A stretch of 64,000 nt of DNA, taken from Paenibacillus sp. NFR01. Its GTDB lineage: Bacteria; Bacillota; Bacilli; Paenibacillales; Paenibacillaceae. Below are positions 28,144 to 37,176 of the stretch, in pieces. The stretch is from positions 496,001 to 560,000 of the forward strand of contig NZ_FOIK01000001.1 in NCBI RefSeq assembly GCF_900111565.1, read 5' to 3'. The notes beneath the pieces were generated by a model. The model did no database searches. It worked only from the letters and a program-made list of their open reading frames with translations, and was not told the DNA's origin. Position 1 is the stretch's first letter; each line of letters starts with the position of its first letter. A program made the position numbers and the translations under genes.

Positions 28144-30990
28144 TTAAGGCATCACATACGTATATTGCGGAGAATCGTATTGCGGTCCGGATTTCTCGTA
28201 AGTGAACCAGTATTTCAGCGTCTGGCCGGCGTTGATTCCGGTTACGGTGTAATCCCAAACGCCGGCGCTGTTGTTCATGCGCAGGTTCAGCTGCGCGCCG
28301 TTGTTGATCGTGTAATGCACGTCGACATACAGGGCAGTGGTGGTTGGAGTAAAAGTGATTTTGGCCGACGTAGACGATGCCTTGGTCACCTGTACACTGT
28401 AATCTGGCGTCGTAATGACGCCTCCTCCGCTGCTCGCGTCGGTTGTTACTGAAACGGCATTGCTTGCCGCCGACTGGTTGCCGGCCGCGTCATTGGCTTT
28501 GACGGTGAAGGTATAGGCGGTGTTGGCGGACAGGCCGCTGACGGTAGCCGTCGTTCCGGTGACATTGACCGAGCCGCCGCTGTAATATACGGTATAGCCC
28601 GTCACGCCTACATTGTCAGTCGAAGCCGACCAGGACAGGGAGACGCTGCTTGAGGTTTTCCCCGTCGACGTCAAATTGGCCGGCGTTGTCGGCGCGGTAG
28701 TGTCCCCGCCGGTACCGCCGCCGTTCCCGGTATTGAAGCTGTTCGCCGGTACGCTTACGGATGTGCCGTCCGAGAAGGTGACGGTTTTGGCCGAGTTGGA
28801 GTAGTTGTAGGCAATGTACGTTTTTGCGCCGTTTTTGTTGAAGACGGCCGCAATCGGCGAGTTGGCCGTGATAGACGGATCGGCGTTGCCCATCGCATCC
28901 AGGTTATAGATCCAGTGATACGTATTGGCTTTGGAATTGCCCCCTTCCGGCCCGCCGGCGTTCTCCGCCGCGCTGCTCGACATGGAGCCTATGCCTGCGC
29001 TGAACTGGTTTTTGGCATCCGTCGGGTCGGAGATCGCCCGGTACATCCAGATCAGATCGCGCCACATATCCCAGTTGGTGCCGCCGTTCTCCGATAACAT
29101 GGCCTGGTAGTTCTTGTTGGCATAGCTAGGGTTTGCGGTGAGGTAGAGCGAGCCCGCCGTAATCGGCAGCCAGTTGATGCCATGGACCTGCTCCGGGTTG
29201 GCGGTAAACCAGGTGCCGTTGGCGCCTTTGCCGCCCCAGATCATGGTCACGACGGAAGGCGTGTAGGAAGCCGGGTGGTTCGTGTCGCTCACGTCAAACC
29301 AATATTCGTTGATGGCGTTCATTTCGGTGGTATAGAGATAGATGCCGAGATCGCGGATGGTTGTGTTACCGGTGGCTTCGCCCCACAGGATCAGCCCGGT
29401 CCAGGCATTCATCGCTTCGGAAGACGATTCGTTGTTGTTGCCGTCGTCGAATTTGGCATGGCCGGAAGCCCAGGAATGGCCGGCATACGGGTCAAAGTTG
29501 CGCAGGAACGGGAACATGGTGTCATTGCGGTCCCAGTTCGCGATGTCGCGGATCAGCAGATTGACCATCGGCCCCCATTGGGTGGCCCAGTTTTTGTCGG
29601 TGCGCGCGACTTCCGCCGCGGCTTTGATGAAATAGCCGTAATGGAAATGGTGGTCGTTTAGCTCTTCGGCGCTGCCGAAGCTCGCCGGATAGCCGATCAC
29701 GGTACCCCAGTTGTTGTTATAGTAGAACAGATTGGAGCTGTCGATCGCCCCGCTGGCATTGCTCGCTTTCAGCCAATCCTCCAGCCGGGTTTTGATCTCG
29801 TTGCGGAATTGGTTCGCTGCAGTGGTGTCTCCGACCTGGTCGGCAATCGGCGCAAGGACCGCCAGCTTGCCCATTCGTTTGCCGATGTAATACGTATCGG
29901 TGCCGCCGGTATATGCGAGGGCTTCTTCCTCATTGATATAGCTGCCCAGCGTCGTTTTGTTATACGTACCCTTGTCAGGCAGCGACGGCAATACACCTGT
30001 GAATTTCATCGTTGTTGTAAACGAGCTGCCTTCCGCTGTCTTCATCGTGCCGCGCACGGAATTGTACGTGTAGGAGAGCAGCGGAGTCGATGTATTTTTC
30101 CATTGATGAGGATAAAGGGCAAATATCGTACCGTTCTGGGTGCCTTCCTTAGCGGTCGTCGTGTAGGTGAAAGTTGTCGATACCTGGCTGTTAGACGAAT
30201 TATAGGAATAATTAATTTTCGTGTCCGTCACGTGGGAATACGCATATTGTTTGAATTTGTTCAGCGTGGCCGCGGTGTTGTCCGGGAGAACCGCAATGGA
30301 AAAATAGTTCTTTCCGTTCAGATTGTTTGTCAGCGTCGTGGTGCCGATGCCCGACCAGGTGCTGCCCGTTGGACCGAACAGGGCGTAATGCGCGCCCTCC
30401 ATCGTGATGCCGAGCACGGAACTGCTGGCGTTGCCGGACCATATGGTCGGCGGCGTATAGAATTTCAGCACGGGATTGCCGCCCGTATAGGTGTAGTAAA
30501 TGTAAGGCGAGCCATGCCCGTAAGTGGCGGTCATCGAGTTCGAACCATTTTGATAAAGCGCTTTCACAAACCAGTCGTTAAATCCATCAACCTTGGCAAC
30601 CGGAAAGGTGGTAACTGCGGAATGCCCAACCGTAAAGTCGTGAATATCGTTCATCCAGCCGGCAATGGCCGCCGAGTTCGCCGTGATCCGGTTGCCCGGA
30701 TAATAGACGCGCATGCCGTCACTCTGGTTCTTGACCGCCAGCGGATGCGGAAATTGGGCGTTGGAATACTGCGTCCAGGCTAGGCTGCTCCACCAGTCGT
30801 TGGTCGGCATTTTGCCCGTAACATTGGAGGTCTTGTAAATCTGGGATTGCACATCCGTCGCTCCCGGAGGAAGAACGGTGGAATAACTGCCGGAACCGAG
30901 CGTGACTTCTCCGCTGAATGCGAAGCCCGTTCCAGGCAGCACGGCAAAAAGAAGAAGGAATGACATGGCCAAACGAAATGCTTTTTTCAT
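28144..30990 (-). CDS. Secreted endo-beta-1,3-glucanase: GH81 - FN3 - CBM56-like
   Basis: 948 residues. Signal peptide MKKAFRLAMSFLLLFAVLPG, cleavage near GFAFS. The GH81 catalytic region (about 30-650) includes TNDWWSSLAW near the start, the ELNDHHFHYGYF block, and DDGNNNESSSEAMNAWTG, which carries the conserved acidic residues of the family. A fibronectin type III module (about 760-850; APTTPANLTSTGKTSSSVSLSW) and a C-terminal 85-residue domain like CBM56 (YSVQVTKASSTSAKITFTP to YTYVMP) follow; CBM56 binds beta-1,3-glucan. The enzyme should degrade laminarin, curdlan or fungal wall glucan outside the cell. AAGGAGG precedes the ATG, and two operator-like palindromes lie upstream. Confidence 0.93.
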   Translation of the reverse strand: MKKAFRLAMSFLLLFAVLPGTGFAFSGEVTLGSGSYSTVLPPGATDVQSQIYKTSNVTGKMPTNDWWSSLAWTQYSNAQFPHPLAVKNQSDGMRVYYPGNRITANSAAIAGWMNDIHDFTVGHSAVTTFPVAKVDGFNDWFVKALYQNGSNSMTATYGHGSPYIYYTYTGGNPVLKFYTPPTIWSGNASSSVLGITMEGAHYALFGPTGSTWSGIGTTTLTNNLNGKNYFSIAVLPDNTAATLNKFKQYAYSHVTDTKINYSYNSSNSQVSTTFTYTTTAKEGTQNGTIFALYPHQWKNTSTPLLSYTYNSVRGTMKTAEGSSFTTTMKFTGVLPSLPDKGTYNKTTLGSYINEEEALAYTGGTDTYYIGKRMGKLAVLAPIADQVGDTTAANQFRNEIKTRLEDWLKASNASGAIDSSNLFYYNNNWGTVIGYPASFGSAEELNDHHFHYGYFIKAAAEVARTDKNWATQWGPMVNLLIRDIANWDRNDTMFPFLRNFDPYAGHSWASGHAKFDDGNNNESSSEAMNAWTGLILWGEATGNTTIRDLGIYLYTTEMNAINEYWFDVSDTNHPASYTPSVVTMIWGGKGANGTWFTANPEQVHGINWLPITAGSLYLTANPSYANKNYQAMLSENGGTNWDMWRDLIWMYRAISDPTDAKNQFSAGIGSMSSSAAENAGGPEGGNSKANTYHWIYNLDAMGNADPSITANSPIAAVFNKNGAKTYIAYNYSNSAKTVTFSDGTSVSVPANSFNTGNGGGTGGDTTAPTTPANLTSTGKTSSSVSLSWSASTDNVGVTGYTVYYSGGSVNVTGTTATVSGLSANTAYTFTVKANDAAGNQSAASNAVSVTTDASSGGGVITTPDYSVQVTKASSTSAKITFTPTTTALYVDVHYTINNGAQLNLRMNNSAGVWDYTVTGINAGQTLKYWFTYEKSGPQYDSPQYTYVMP

Positions 30991-31026
30991 TTGAATCCTC
31001 CTTATTTAGTTTTGCGTGCATAACAG

Positions 31027-31076
31027 CCGAAAGCGATTTCGAAAAAGAAGTCATTTCCTCTCGAAACCGCTTTCGA
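31027..31076 (-). promoter_or_regulatory. Two tandem LacI-type operators upstream of the GH81 gene
   Basis: CCGAAAGCGATTTCGA (31027-31042) and TCGAAACCGCTTTCGA (31061-31076) are 16-bp palindromes of the GAAANCGNTTTC type bound by CcpA and other LacI-family proteins. Their centres are 34 bp apart, about three helical turns. They differ from the cre consensus at the outer positions, so a dedicated LacI-type repressor is as likely as CcpA. No LacI gene lies in the window. Confidence 0.7.
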
Positions 31077-31111
31077 ATACATTATGCCGGAAACGAACCC
31101 GCATTTCAAGC

Positions 31112-32257
31112 CTAATTTGAGCTCCCGCCGAACCGGATTCGCGAGGCAAGCAAACGCATCCGGTCCCAAGAATATGCATAGACCTTTCGGTAACTTTCGC
31201 AAAAATAATCCGGAAGAACGCTCTGGTCTGCAAGGCTCCGGCTCCGGTTGCGCGGACAGCCGCCGTGGCAGAATGAGCGGTATTCGCAGCGCCTGCAGCG
31301 ATCCGGAAGATCGGCCTTTTTATTCAGAAACGCTTCATATATGGGATTGGCCCAAATGTCCTCCAGCCGATCTCTTCCGACGTTGCCGAGCCGGTACTCC
31401 TCGCTGATGTAAAAATCGCAGGGATATGCGTCGCCGTTCTGTTCCAGGATAAGCGTCTTCGGGCAGGAAGCCTGGTGGGTGCACAACTCCGCCTCACGCC
31501 CCAGGTGCTGCAGCAGCAGGTTGTCGAAGAAACGGACCGAGATCAGCGGCTGACCGCCGCTATACCAGAGATCAAAGCTCTCGCATAAAAAATCCCCGTA
31601 TTGCTCCGCTGTGATCCGAAACTCGGGCGGACGGTTGGTCTGTTGAGCCCGAAAGTCCATGCAGGGGATAAACTGAACATGAGTAAAGCCTTCGCGCAGG
31701 TAAAAAGCCATTAACTCCGCAGCTTGTCCCACATGATCCTCATGGATGACAGTCAATATGTTGAAGTCGACCCGGTGCCGACGGAGCATCGCAATTCCGC
31801 GCATCACGCGGTCATAACTGCCGTGGCCTGCCGCATTGACCCTGTGCGCATCATGGATGGAGGCGGGACCGTCCAGGCTCACTCCGACCAGGAAGCTATA
31901 TTTAGCGAAAAACTCCGCCCACTCTTCATCGATTAACGTGCCGTTCGTCTGGACCGCGTTGCTGATTACGGTATGGGGCGGCGCGTATTTGGCCTGCAGA
32001 TAGACAACCTCCCGATAAAAATCGCGGCCCGCCAGCAGTGGTTCGCCTCCCTGCCAGGCAAAGGAGACGCTTCCGGATGATCCGGCCATATACGCTTTGA
32101 TCAAGCGATCCAGGACATCGGAAGGAATGCGGTCGATTTGCTGCGGTTTGCCCCCGCAAGTGCTGTAATAGCAGTAGTCGCAGGCCAGATTGCAGCTCTC
32201 CGATACCGTTTTCCATAACACGCCCAGCCCGGGCTTCGTTGAATTTGCAGCGCACAT
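31112..32257 (-). CDS. Anaerobic sulfatase-maturating enzyme (radical SAM, SPASM)
   Basis: 381 residues. The radical-SAM cluster motif is CNLACDYC at residues 22-29. AWQGGEPLL, TNGTLIDEEW and VGVSLDGPASIHDAHR follow in the order seen in anSME enzymes. The C-terminal SPASM-type cysteines include CPKTLILEQNGDAYPCD and CRRCEYRSFCHGGCPR. The enzyme oxidises the active-site Cys or Ser of type I sulfatases to formylglycine. The likely substrate is the Cys-type sulfatase at 37173-38630 in the same cluster. ATG 32257 is chosen because GGAGGTG lies nine bases upstream; the longer frame starts 50 codons earlier without a ribosome site. Transcribed divergently from the TetR gene. Confidence 0.92.
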   Translation of the reverse strand: MCAANSTKPGLGVLWKTVSESCNLACDYCYYSTCGGKPQQIDRIPSDVLDRLIKAYMAGSSGSVSFAWQGGEPLLAGRDFYREVVYLQAKYAPPHTVISNAVQTNGTLIDEEWAEFFAKYSFLVGVSLDGPASIHDAHRVNAAGHGSYDRVMRGIAMLRRHRVDFNILTVIHEDHVGQAAELMAFYLREGFTHVQFIPCMDFRAQQTNRPPEFRITAEQYGDFLCESFDLWYSGGQPLISVRFFDNLLLQHLGREAELCTHQASCPKTLILEQNGDAYPCDFYISEEYRLGNVGRDRLEDIWANPIYEAFLNKKADLPDRCRRCEYRSFCHGGCPRNRSRSLADQSVLPDYFCESYRKVYAYSWDRMRLLASRIRFGGSSN

Positions 32258-32363
32258 GGGGTGCGTCACCTCCATCATTATCTCGTAAATCACGTTGATC
32301 CTTATACTAATCAGGGTAAGCAGGGCGGCACAGTGAGAAAAGTCTCGCCGCCGCCGGGTTTCA

Positions 32364-32407
32364 TTGAAATCCTTTATATTACCGCTTATGATACAAGAGG
32401 ATTTCAA
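32364..32407 (+). promoter_or_regulatory. TetR-gene promoter enclosed by a 10-bp inverted repeat
   Basis: TTGAAA (32364-32369), 17-bp spacer, TATGAT (32387-32392). The same -35 begins a 10-base arm TTGAAATCCT (32364-32373) that is repeated inverted and perfect as AGGATTTCAA (32398-32407), near the expected start of transcription. A dimeric or cooperatively bound repressor could clamp the promoter, most simply the TetR product itself. Confidence 0.6.
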
Positions 32408-32429
32408 ATTGCTGTCCGGAGGGATTACC

Positions 32430-33026
32430 TTGTCGCCACGTAACGTTGAAAAAGATCTTCAGCAGCGCGCGCTCAGAAAAAAGCAGATAATCGACGCTGC
32501 GTTCACCATGTTCACCAAACGTGGAATCGAAGCCTGTAAAATGAGCGATATCGCCCAATGCGCCGGGTTAAGCCACGGCCATGTTTATAATTATTTTCAA
32601 TCCAAAGAAGAGCTTCTGGATACGCTGATTCAGCGCTCGCAGCAGCTGTACACGGATATGCTGACCCATGCCGGCCAACAGCCCGGGAATGCGCTGGACC
32701 AGATTCGCTGGTTGACGGAATATTATTTGGCGGATTACCGCACCGGCAAAGCCTATTGGGTTCTGCTGCAAGCCCAGGCTTCCGACTTGCTGTCCGATGC
32801 CAAAAAGCAGGATATCCATCAGCGGATGATGCACAATCAGCAGCTGCTTGCCGGAATCATTCGAAAAGGCCAGCAGGAAGGATGTATAACCGCCGGCGAT
32901 CCGGAGGAATTGGCACTGATTACGGTTACTTTGCTCACAGGCATCGGAATGTGGGAAATTCGCGGATTTACGCATTCTTCGGCTTCCGCCCACGAGCATC
33001 TCTTAAAGCTGCTGTCTGCAAATTAA
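32430..33026 (+). CDS. TetR/AcrR-family transcriptional regulator
   Basis: 198 residues from TTG 32430, six bases after GGAGGG; the longer frame would start inside the promoter. The N-terminal helix-turn-helix (KKQIIDAAFTMFTKRGIEACKMSDIAQCAGLSHGHVYNYFQSKEEL) is typical of TetR proteins. The C-terminal ligand domain is helical and not assignable to a ligand. It sits between the divergent maturase gene and the importer/sulfatase operon, and is the likely regulator of both. The inverted repeat around its promoter and the palindrome at 33092-33109 are candidate operators. Confidence 0.88.
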   Translation: MSPRNVEKDLQQRALRKKQIIDAAFTMFTKRGIEACKMSDIAQCAGLSHGHVYNYFQSKEELLDTLIQRSQQLYTDMLTHAGQQPGNALDQIRWLTEYYLADYRTGKAYWVLLQAQASDLLSDAKKQDIHQRMMHNQQLLAGIIRKGQQEGCITAGDPEELALITVTLLTGIGMWEIRGFTHSSASAHEHLLKLLSAN

Positions 33027-33051
33027 TCAAATCCGGGCAGAACAATAGGGA

Positions 33052-33109
33052 TTGACAGCCCAAGTCTGCCCGATTACAATAGGGCTAACAAAATGACTCA
33101 TGAATCATT
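33052..33109 (+). promoter_or_regulatory. Promoter and downstream palindrome of the organosulfate operon
   Basis: TTGACA (33052-33057), 17-bp spacer, TACAAT (33075-33080): a near-consensus sigma-A promoter. Twelve bases after the -10 lies the 18-bp near-palindrome AATGACTCATGAATCATT (33092-33109), positioned to block a starting polymerase. The transcript would have a leader of about 165 bases before the first gene; I recognise no riboswitch or T-box in it. Confidence 0.7.
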
Positions 33110-33252
33110 CTGTAACGAAATGTATTCCTTCATTGACCGGATGACCGGAGATGGATCTCTTCATCAGTAGGCGGGATCACAAGCGTGGTCTTTTCTCGTC
33201 TTAAACCCGAGTAATTTCATAAGAAAACTTTAAATGATGGAAGGATGATCCC

Positions 33253-34254
33253 ATGAAATCCAAAAAAAGATTTACAGCCACATTTGTACGCATCGTTGCC
33301 ATTGTCGCCCTGCTCGCTGCCGTTATCGTCCCGCTACCGGCGCAGAAGGCGCATGCCGAAAGCAAAGAAATTAAAGTCAACATTGCGATCAACGGATCGC
33401 TCAACATCTTGTCCATCATCAAAGAGAAGGGTCTCCTGGACGATGTGCTGAAGAAGTACAACGCAACCGTTACCTGGAGCGAATTTGTCGGCGGTCCTCC
33501 TATACTGGAAGCTTTGGCTGCCAAAAGAGTGGATATCTCCGTACTCGGTGACGGCGCGGCTCTGCAGGGATTGTCGGCCGGACTTCCTTTTTCCGGCATC
33601 GGTCTGGTAAGCGACGGCACGCGGCTGAATTCGATTCTGGTCGCACCGGACAGCGGCATTGCCACCGTAAAGGATTTGAAAGGTAAAACCGTAGCGGTCG
33701 CAAAAGGTACCACCTCGCATGTTTTCCTCGTCAAAGTGCTGGCCAAATACGGCCTTAAGGAAAAAGACGTCAAGATCGTCAACCTGGCTCAACCTGAAGC
33801 CCAGTCCGCCTTTTTGGGCGGCAAAGTGGATGTCTGGGCGACGATCGATCCGTACACGACCCAGCTTACGCTGCAAAAGAAAGCGGTGAGCATTGCGGGA
33901 GGGAACGAGAACATCTCGGCCCCGATCACGCTTATAGCCAGAAACGCTTTTGCCAAAGCGCATCCCGACATTGTAACAGACATCCTGGTAGTCTATAAGC
34001 AAGCCGTGAACTGGCAGAACACGCATACCGATGAAGCCGCCCAGCTGTTCGCGGACCAGAAGAAGATTCCCAAAGCGGTCGTTAAAGCGATTTTATCCAA
34101 CCAGGTCGCCAAGCTCTCCCCGATAACGCCGGCGATTATTTCGACCCAGCAGAAATCGGCGGATTATCTTTACGACGCCAAATTCCTCAAGAAGAAAATC
34201 AAATATTCCGATTCCGTCAATAACGCCTTCGTTACAAAGGCCTTGGCGCCATGA
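33253..34254 (+). CDS. Sulfonate/sulfate-ester ABC transporter substrate-binding protein (SsuA-like)
   Basis: 333 residues of the SsuA/TauA/NrtA solute-binding family. Conserved features include the repeated [20 protein letters not shown] hinge region, [19 protein letters not shown], and [19 protein letters not shown]. It has a signal peptide ending in an AHA-type cleavage site (about residue 35) and no lipobox; I see no cysteine anywhere in the protein. That is unusual for a Gram-positive binding protein, which is normally lipid-anchored. GGAAGGATG precedes ATG 33253. It overlaps the ATPase gene by four bases. The ligand is probably a sulfate ester or sulfonate, inferred from the two sulfatases downstream. 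Confidence 0.85.
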   Translation: MKSKKRFTATFVRIVAIVALLAAVIVPLPAQKAHAESKEIKVNIAINGSLNILSIIKEKGLLDDVLKKYNATVTWSEFVGGPPILEALAAKRVDISVLGDGAALQGLSAGLPFSGIGLVSDGTRLNSILVAPDSGIATVKDLKGKTVAVAKGTTSHVFLVKVLAKYGLKEKDVKIVNLAQPEAQSAFLGGKVDVWATIDPYTTQLTLQKKAVSIAGGNENISAPITLIARNAFAKAHPDIVTDILVVYKQAVNWQNTHTDEAAQLFADQKKIPKAVVKAILSNQVAKLSPITPAIISTQQKSADYLYDAKFLKKKIKYSDSVNNAFVTKALAP

Positions 34255-35024
34255 CGCAGACGCCTTTACTGGAGATTCACAACGTAAGCAAGACGTTCTC
34301 CACCGATAAAGGATCAAACCTAGTGCTTGATCGGATTAAGCTGCAGGTGCAGCCCGGCGAAATCGTCTCCATCATCGGACCGAGCGGCTGCGGCAAAAGC
34401 ACCCTGCTAAAGATTATTTCGGGGCTGGACACGGAAATCTCAGGCGAGGCGCTTTTGGAGGGGGCTAAGATCGTCAAGCCTTCCAGGGATAAAGGCTTTA
34501 TCTTTCAGGAGCACCGGCTGTTCCCGTGGCTGACCGTCGAACGAAACATTGCCGCCGAGCTGTCTTGGCGCAGCAATGACGTGCGCGAGCGGGTAGGCGA
34601 ACTGATCCGGCTGGTCGGGCTGCAGGGATTCGAACAGGCCTATCCCAAACAGCTGTCAGGTGGAATGTCCCAGCGGGTAGCCATTGCCCGGGCGCTGCTC
34701 CGTAATCCTAAGGTGCTGCTGCTCGACGAACCTTTCGGCGCGTTGGATGCATTTACCCGCAAGCATATGCAGGATTCACTGCTGGAGATTTGGCGCGAGA
34801 ACCGCAGCACCATGCTGTTTGTCACGCATGACATTGATGAAGCGGTGTTTCTGTCCCACCGGGTGGTCGTTCTCGCTCCCCGGCCGGGCAGAATTAAAGC
34901 GGTAATCCCGATCGATCTCCCGTATCCCCGTATCCGCACTAGCGCGGCTTTCCAGGAATTACGGAACGAAGTGCTGAAGCAGCTGGAACATGCGGAGCCG
35001 GAAGTAGAAGCCTGGTCGATATAA
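34251..35024 (+). CDS. SsuB-like ABC transporter ATPase
   Basis: 257 residues. Walker [10 protein letters not shown] (about residues 37-45), Q-loop [14 protein letters not shown], signature [15 protein letters not shown], Walker [16 protein letters not shown]-loop [11 protein letters not shown]. These place it in the nitrate/sulfonate/taurine importer ATPase group. Translation is coupled to the binding protein gene through an ATGA overlap. With the next gene it forms the energising part of the importer. Confidence 0.92.
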   Translation: MTQTPLLEIHNVSKTFSTDKGSNLVLDRIKLQVQPGEIVSIIGPSGCGKSTLLKIISGLDTEISGEALLEGAKIVKPSRDKGFIFQEHRLFPWLTVERNIAAELSWRSNDVRERVGELIRLVGLQGFEQAYPKQLSGGMSQRVAIARALLRNPKVLLLDEPFGALDAFTRKHMQDSLLEIWRENRSTMLFVTHDIDEAVFLSHRVVVLAPRPGRIKAVIPIDLPYPRIRTSAAFQELRNEVLKQLEHAEPEVEAWSI

Positions 35025-35055
35025 CTTCATGATGGGTTGGAAAGGATGATTTGGA

Positions 35056-35898
35056 ATGTCTGTTCAGACATTGCCCGACGGAGCGTTGGCAGGACCGGCG
35101 GAGAAGCCTGTAGCCCTGGCGCGAAAAAGTCCGCGGAGGCGGGGGGGACGTTTGGTAAGGGGCAGTGTGCTGCCGCTGCTGGTTTTGGGCGTATGGCAGT
35201 TTCTCAGCATGCATCAATACGCTGACCCGGCGCTCTTTCCGGCACCCAGCTCGATTGCATCGGAATTGTACAATATGATTCGTTCCGGAGAGCTGCTCAC
35301 CCATTTAAGGGTCAGCATACTGCGGGCGTTATTCGGATTTCTGCTAGGCGGCAGTATCGGGCTTATCGCCGGATTGCTGGTTGGCATGTTCAACAAAGCA
35401 GAGGAATACATCGACCCCACGGTACAGATGCTCCGGGCGATTCCGCTGCTGGCCATTACACCTTTGTTTATTTTGTGGTTCGGTTACGGTGAGCTGTCCA
35501 AAATTTTGCTGATCTCCCTGGGGGCATTCTTCCCGCTGTATATCAATACATTTCTTGGTGTGCGCAATGTCGATGCCAAGCTGTTCGATGTCGCCAAGGT
35601 TCTGGAATTCAGTCGGACGCAGCAGATGCTCAAGCTGGTTCTGCCGTCGGCGATGCCCAACTTTCTGCTGGGACTCCGGCTTTCGATCAGCTTCTCCTGG
35701 ATGGTCCTTGTCGTGGCCGAACTCATGGGCGCAGAGCAAGGGATCGGTTATCTGATCCAGGATGCCCGTTCCTTTATGCGCACGGAAGTGGTTTTTATCG
35801 GAATTTTGATTTTTGCATTGGTGGGAAAGCTTTCGGATTCGCTCGTCCGTCTGCTCGAGTATCGTTTGCTGAAATGGCAGGACACCTATAAAGGTTGA
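35056..35898 (+). CDS. SsuC-like ABC transporter permease
   Basis: 280 residues with five or six membrane helices and the cytoplasmic EAA-type loop (VAKVLEFSRTQQMLKLVLPSAMPNFLLGLRLS) that docks on the ATPase. A basic 35-residue N-terminal extension precedes the first helix. It belongs to the BPD-transporter permease family of SsuC/TauC. It lies 31 bases after the ATPase gene on the same strand and 27 bases before the first sulfatase-type gene. Confidence 0.9.
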   Translation: MSVQTLPDGALAGPAEKPVALARKSPRRRGGRLVRGSVLPLLVLGVWQFLSMHQYADPALFPAPSSIASELYNMIRSGELLTHLRVSILRALFGFLLGGSIGLIAGLLVGMFNKAEEYIDPTVQMLRAIPLLAITPLFILWFGYGELSKILLISLGAFFPLYINTFLGVRNVDAKLFDVAKVLEFSRTQQMLKLVLPSAMPNFLLGLRLSISFSWMVLVVAELMGAEQGIGYLIQDARSFMRTEVVFIGILIFALVGKLSDSLVRLLEYRLLKWQDTYKG

Positions 35899-35925
35899 AA
35901 AACAACAAGAGGGGGAGTGAGCCGC

Positions 35926-37176
35926 ATGTCGCAGATATCCGCTGAACGGAGTTATGCCGATGAAACGGCAAAAGGGAGAGTCAACTGGCTGGCGGGAGAG
36001 GATTCACGGATCATTGAACTGGCGGAGGGGTATTATTCCGCTGTGCAATTCGGCCTGGGCAATGCCGGTTTTGTCATTACCGAAGATGGCGTCGTCGTCA
36101 TAGATTCTACCGTATCCGCCGCAGGGGGCGAGGCTGTACTAGCTGAAATCCGCAAACGAACGTCTCTGCCTATCCGGTACCTCATCTATACCCACGGGCA
36201 TGAAGATCATGTCGGCGGCGCGGCGGTATTCAAGCGGGAAGGGGCGACTGTTATCGCTCACCGGAACGTATCCCGGCGGTTTGAACGTTATTCCAGGCTG
36301 TGGGATCACCATCTGTCGATTAACGCGCTGCAATTTCAGACCGACGGATTTGCCGGCGGTCAGCCGTCTTACGTTTACCCGGATATCACATATGACCAGG
36401 AGTATACGCTGGAATTCGGCGGGCGTACCTTCCGTCTCGTGCACGGGAAAGGCGAAACAGACGATGCAACCATTGTTTATATCCCGGAAGACCGTGTCGT
36501 GTACATCGGAGACTTCATCATTTGGACATTCCCGAACGTGGGCAATCCGAACAAGGTGCTGCGATACGCCCGTGAATGGTATGAAACGCTCGATCGCGTT
36601 CTCGCTTGGCAGCCGCGGATTATCGCACCGGGACATGGGCCCAGTCTGACGGAGCCGGAAGCGCTCCGGGATGCGCTCCGCGATACCTCGGACGCGCTGC
36701 GGTTCCTGGAGGAGCAAACGATCCTGCATATTAATCAAGGCTCGCCCGTAGAAAAGGCGGTTGCGGACATTAAGCTTCCGGAACGTCTGGAACAGAGCCC
36801 TTATTTGCGGCAAGTCTATGGAACACGGGAGTTTGTCATTCGCGGAATCTACCGGCGGTATACCGGCTGGTATGACGGGAATCCGACGCATTTGGCGCCG
36901 TCGCCGGAGGCGCAGGTTCGAACGGCGGTTTTAGATTTGATCGGCGACGAGGCGAAGGTGCTGGCGAAAGCGGAACATTTGCAGGCCGAAGGGCAGCATC
37001 AGCTCGCTCTGCATATCGTCGATTTACTGATCGATGATAGCGGGCAAACGTCGAAAGAAGCCGTTCAGCTCAAAATTAAACTGCTGGAAGAGCTGGCCGG
37101 CCGCTCCAACAATCTGTTCTACCATAACTTCTATAAAGGCAGCGCTCGGCAGTTGAGCGCGAGGGCTGAGGGATGA
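35926..37176 (+). CDS. Metallo-beta-lactamase-fold alkylsulfatase-like hydrolase
   Basis: 416 residues. The zinc-binding motif THGHEDHVGG lies at residues 89-98; further metal ligands are likely in LVHGKGETDD, GDFI and APGHGPS. After the lactamase fold comes a helical C-terminal region (GWYDGNPTHL onward, then LAKAEHLQAEGQHQLALHIVD and NFYKGSARQL). It resembles the dimerisation domain of class III alkylsulfatases such as SdsA1. No SCP2-like third domain is present, so it is shorter than SdsA1. Proposed role: zinc-dependent hydrolysis of alkyl sulfates. ATG 35926 is preferred over GTG 35917 because GGGGGAG sits eight bases upstream. It overlaps the next sulfatase gene by four bases. Confidence 0.8.
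   Translation: MSQISAERSYADETAKGRVNWLAGEDSRIIELAEGYYSAVQFGLGNAGFVITEDGVVVIDSTVSAAGGEAVLAEIRKRTSLPIRYLIYTHGHEDHVGGAAVFKREGATVIAHRNVSRRFERYSRLWDHHLSINALQFQTDGFAGGQPSYVYPDITYDQEYTLEFGGRTFRLVHGKGETDDATIVYIPEDRVVYIGDFIIWTFPNVGNPNKVLRYAREWYETLDRVLAWQPRIIAPGHGPSLTEPEALRDALRDTSDALRFLEEQTILHINQGSPVEKAVADIKLPERLEQSPYLRQVYGTREFVIRGIYRRYTGWYDGNPTHLAPSPEAQVRTAVLDLIGDEAKVLAKAEHLQAEGQHQLALHIVDLLIDDSGQTSKEAVQLKIKLLEELAGRSNNLFYHNFYKGSARQLSARAEG

Noticed and set aside
33087..33252. Riboswitch or T-box in the organosulfate operon leader
   Set aside because: I looked for S-box, T-box and other common signatures and found none of their conserved cores.
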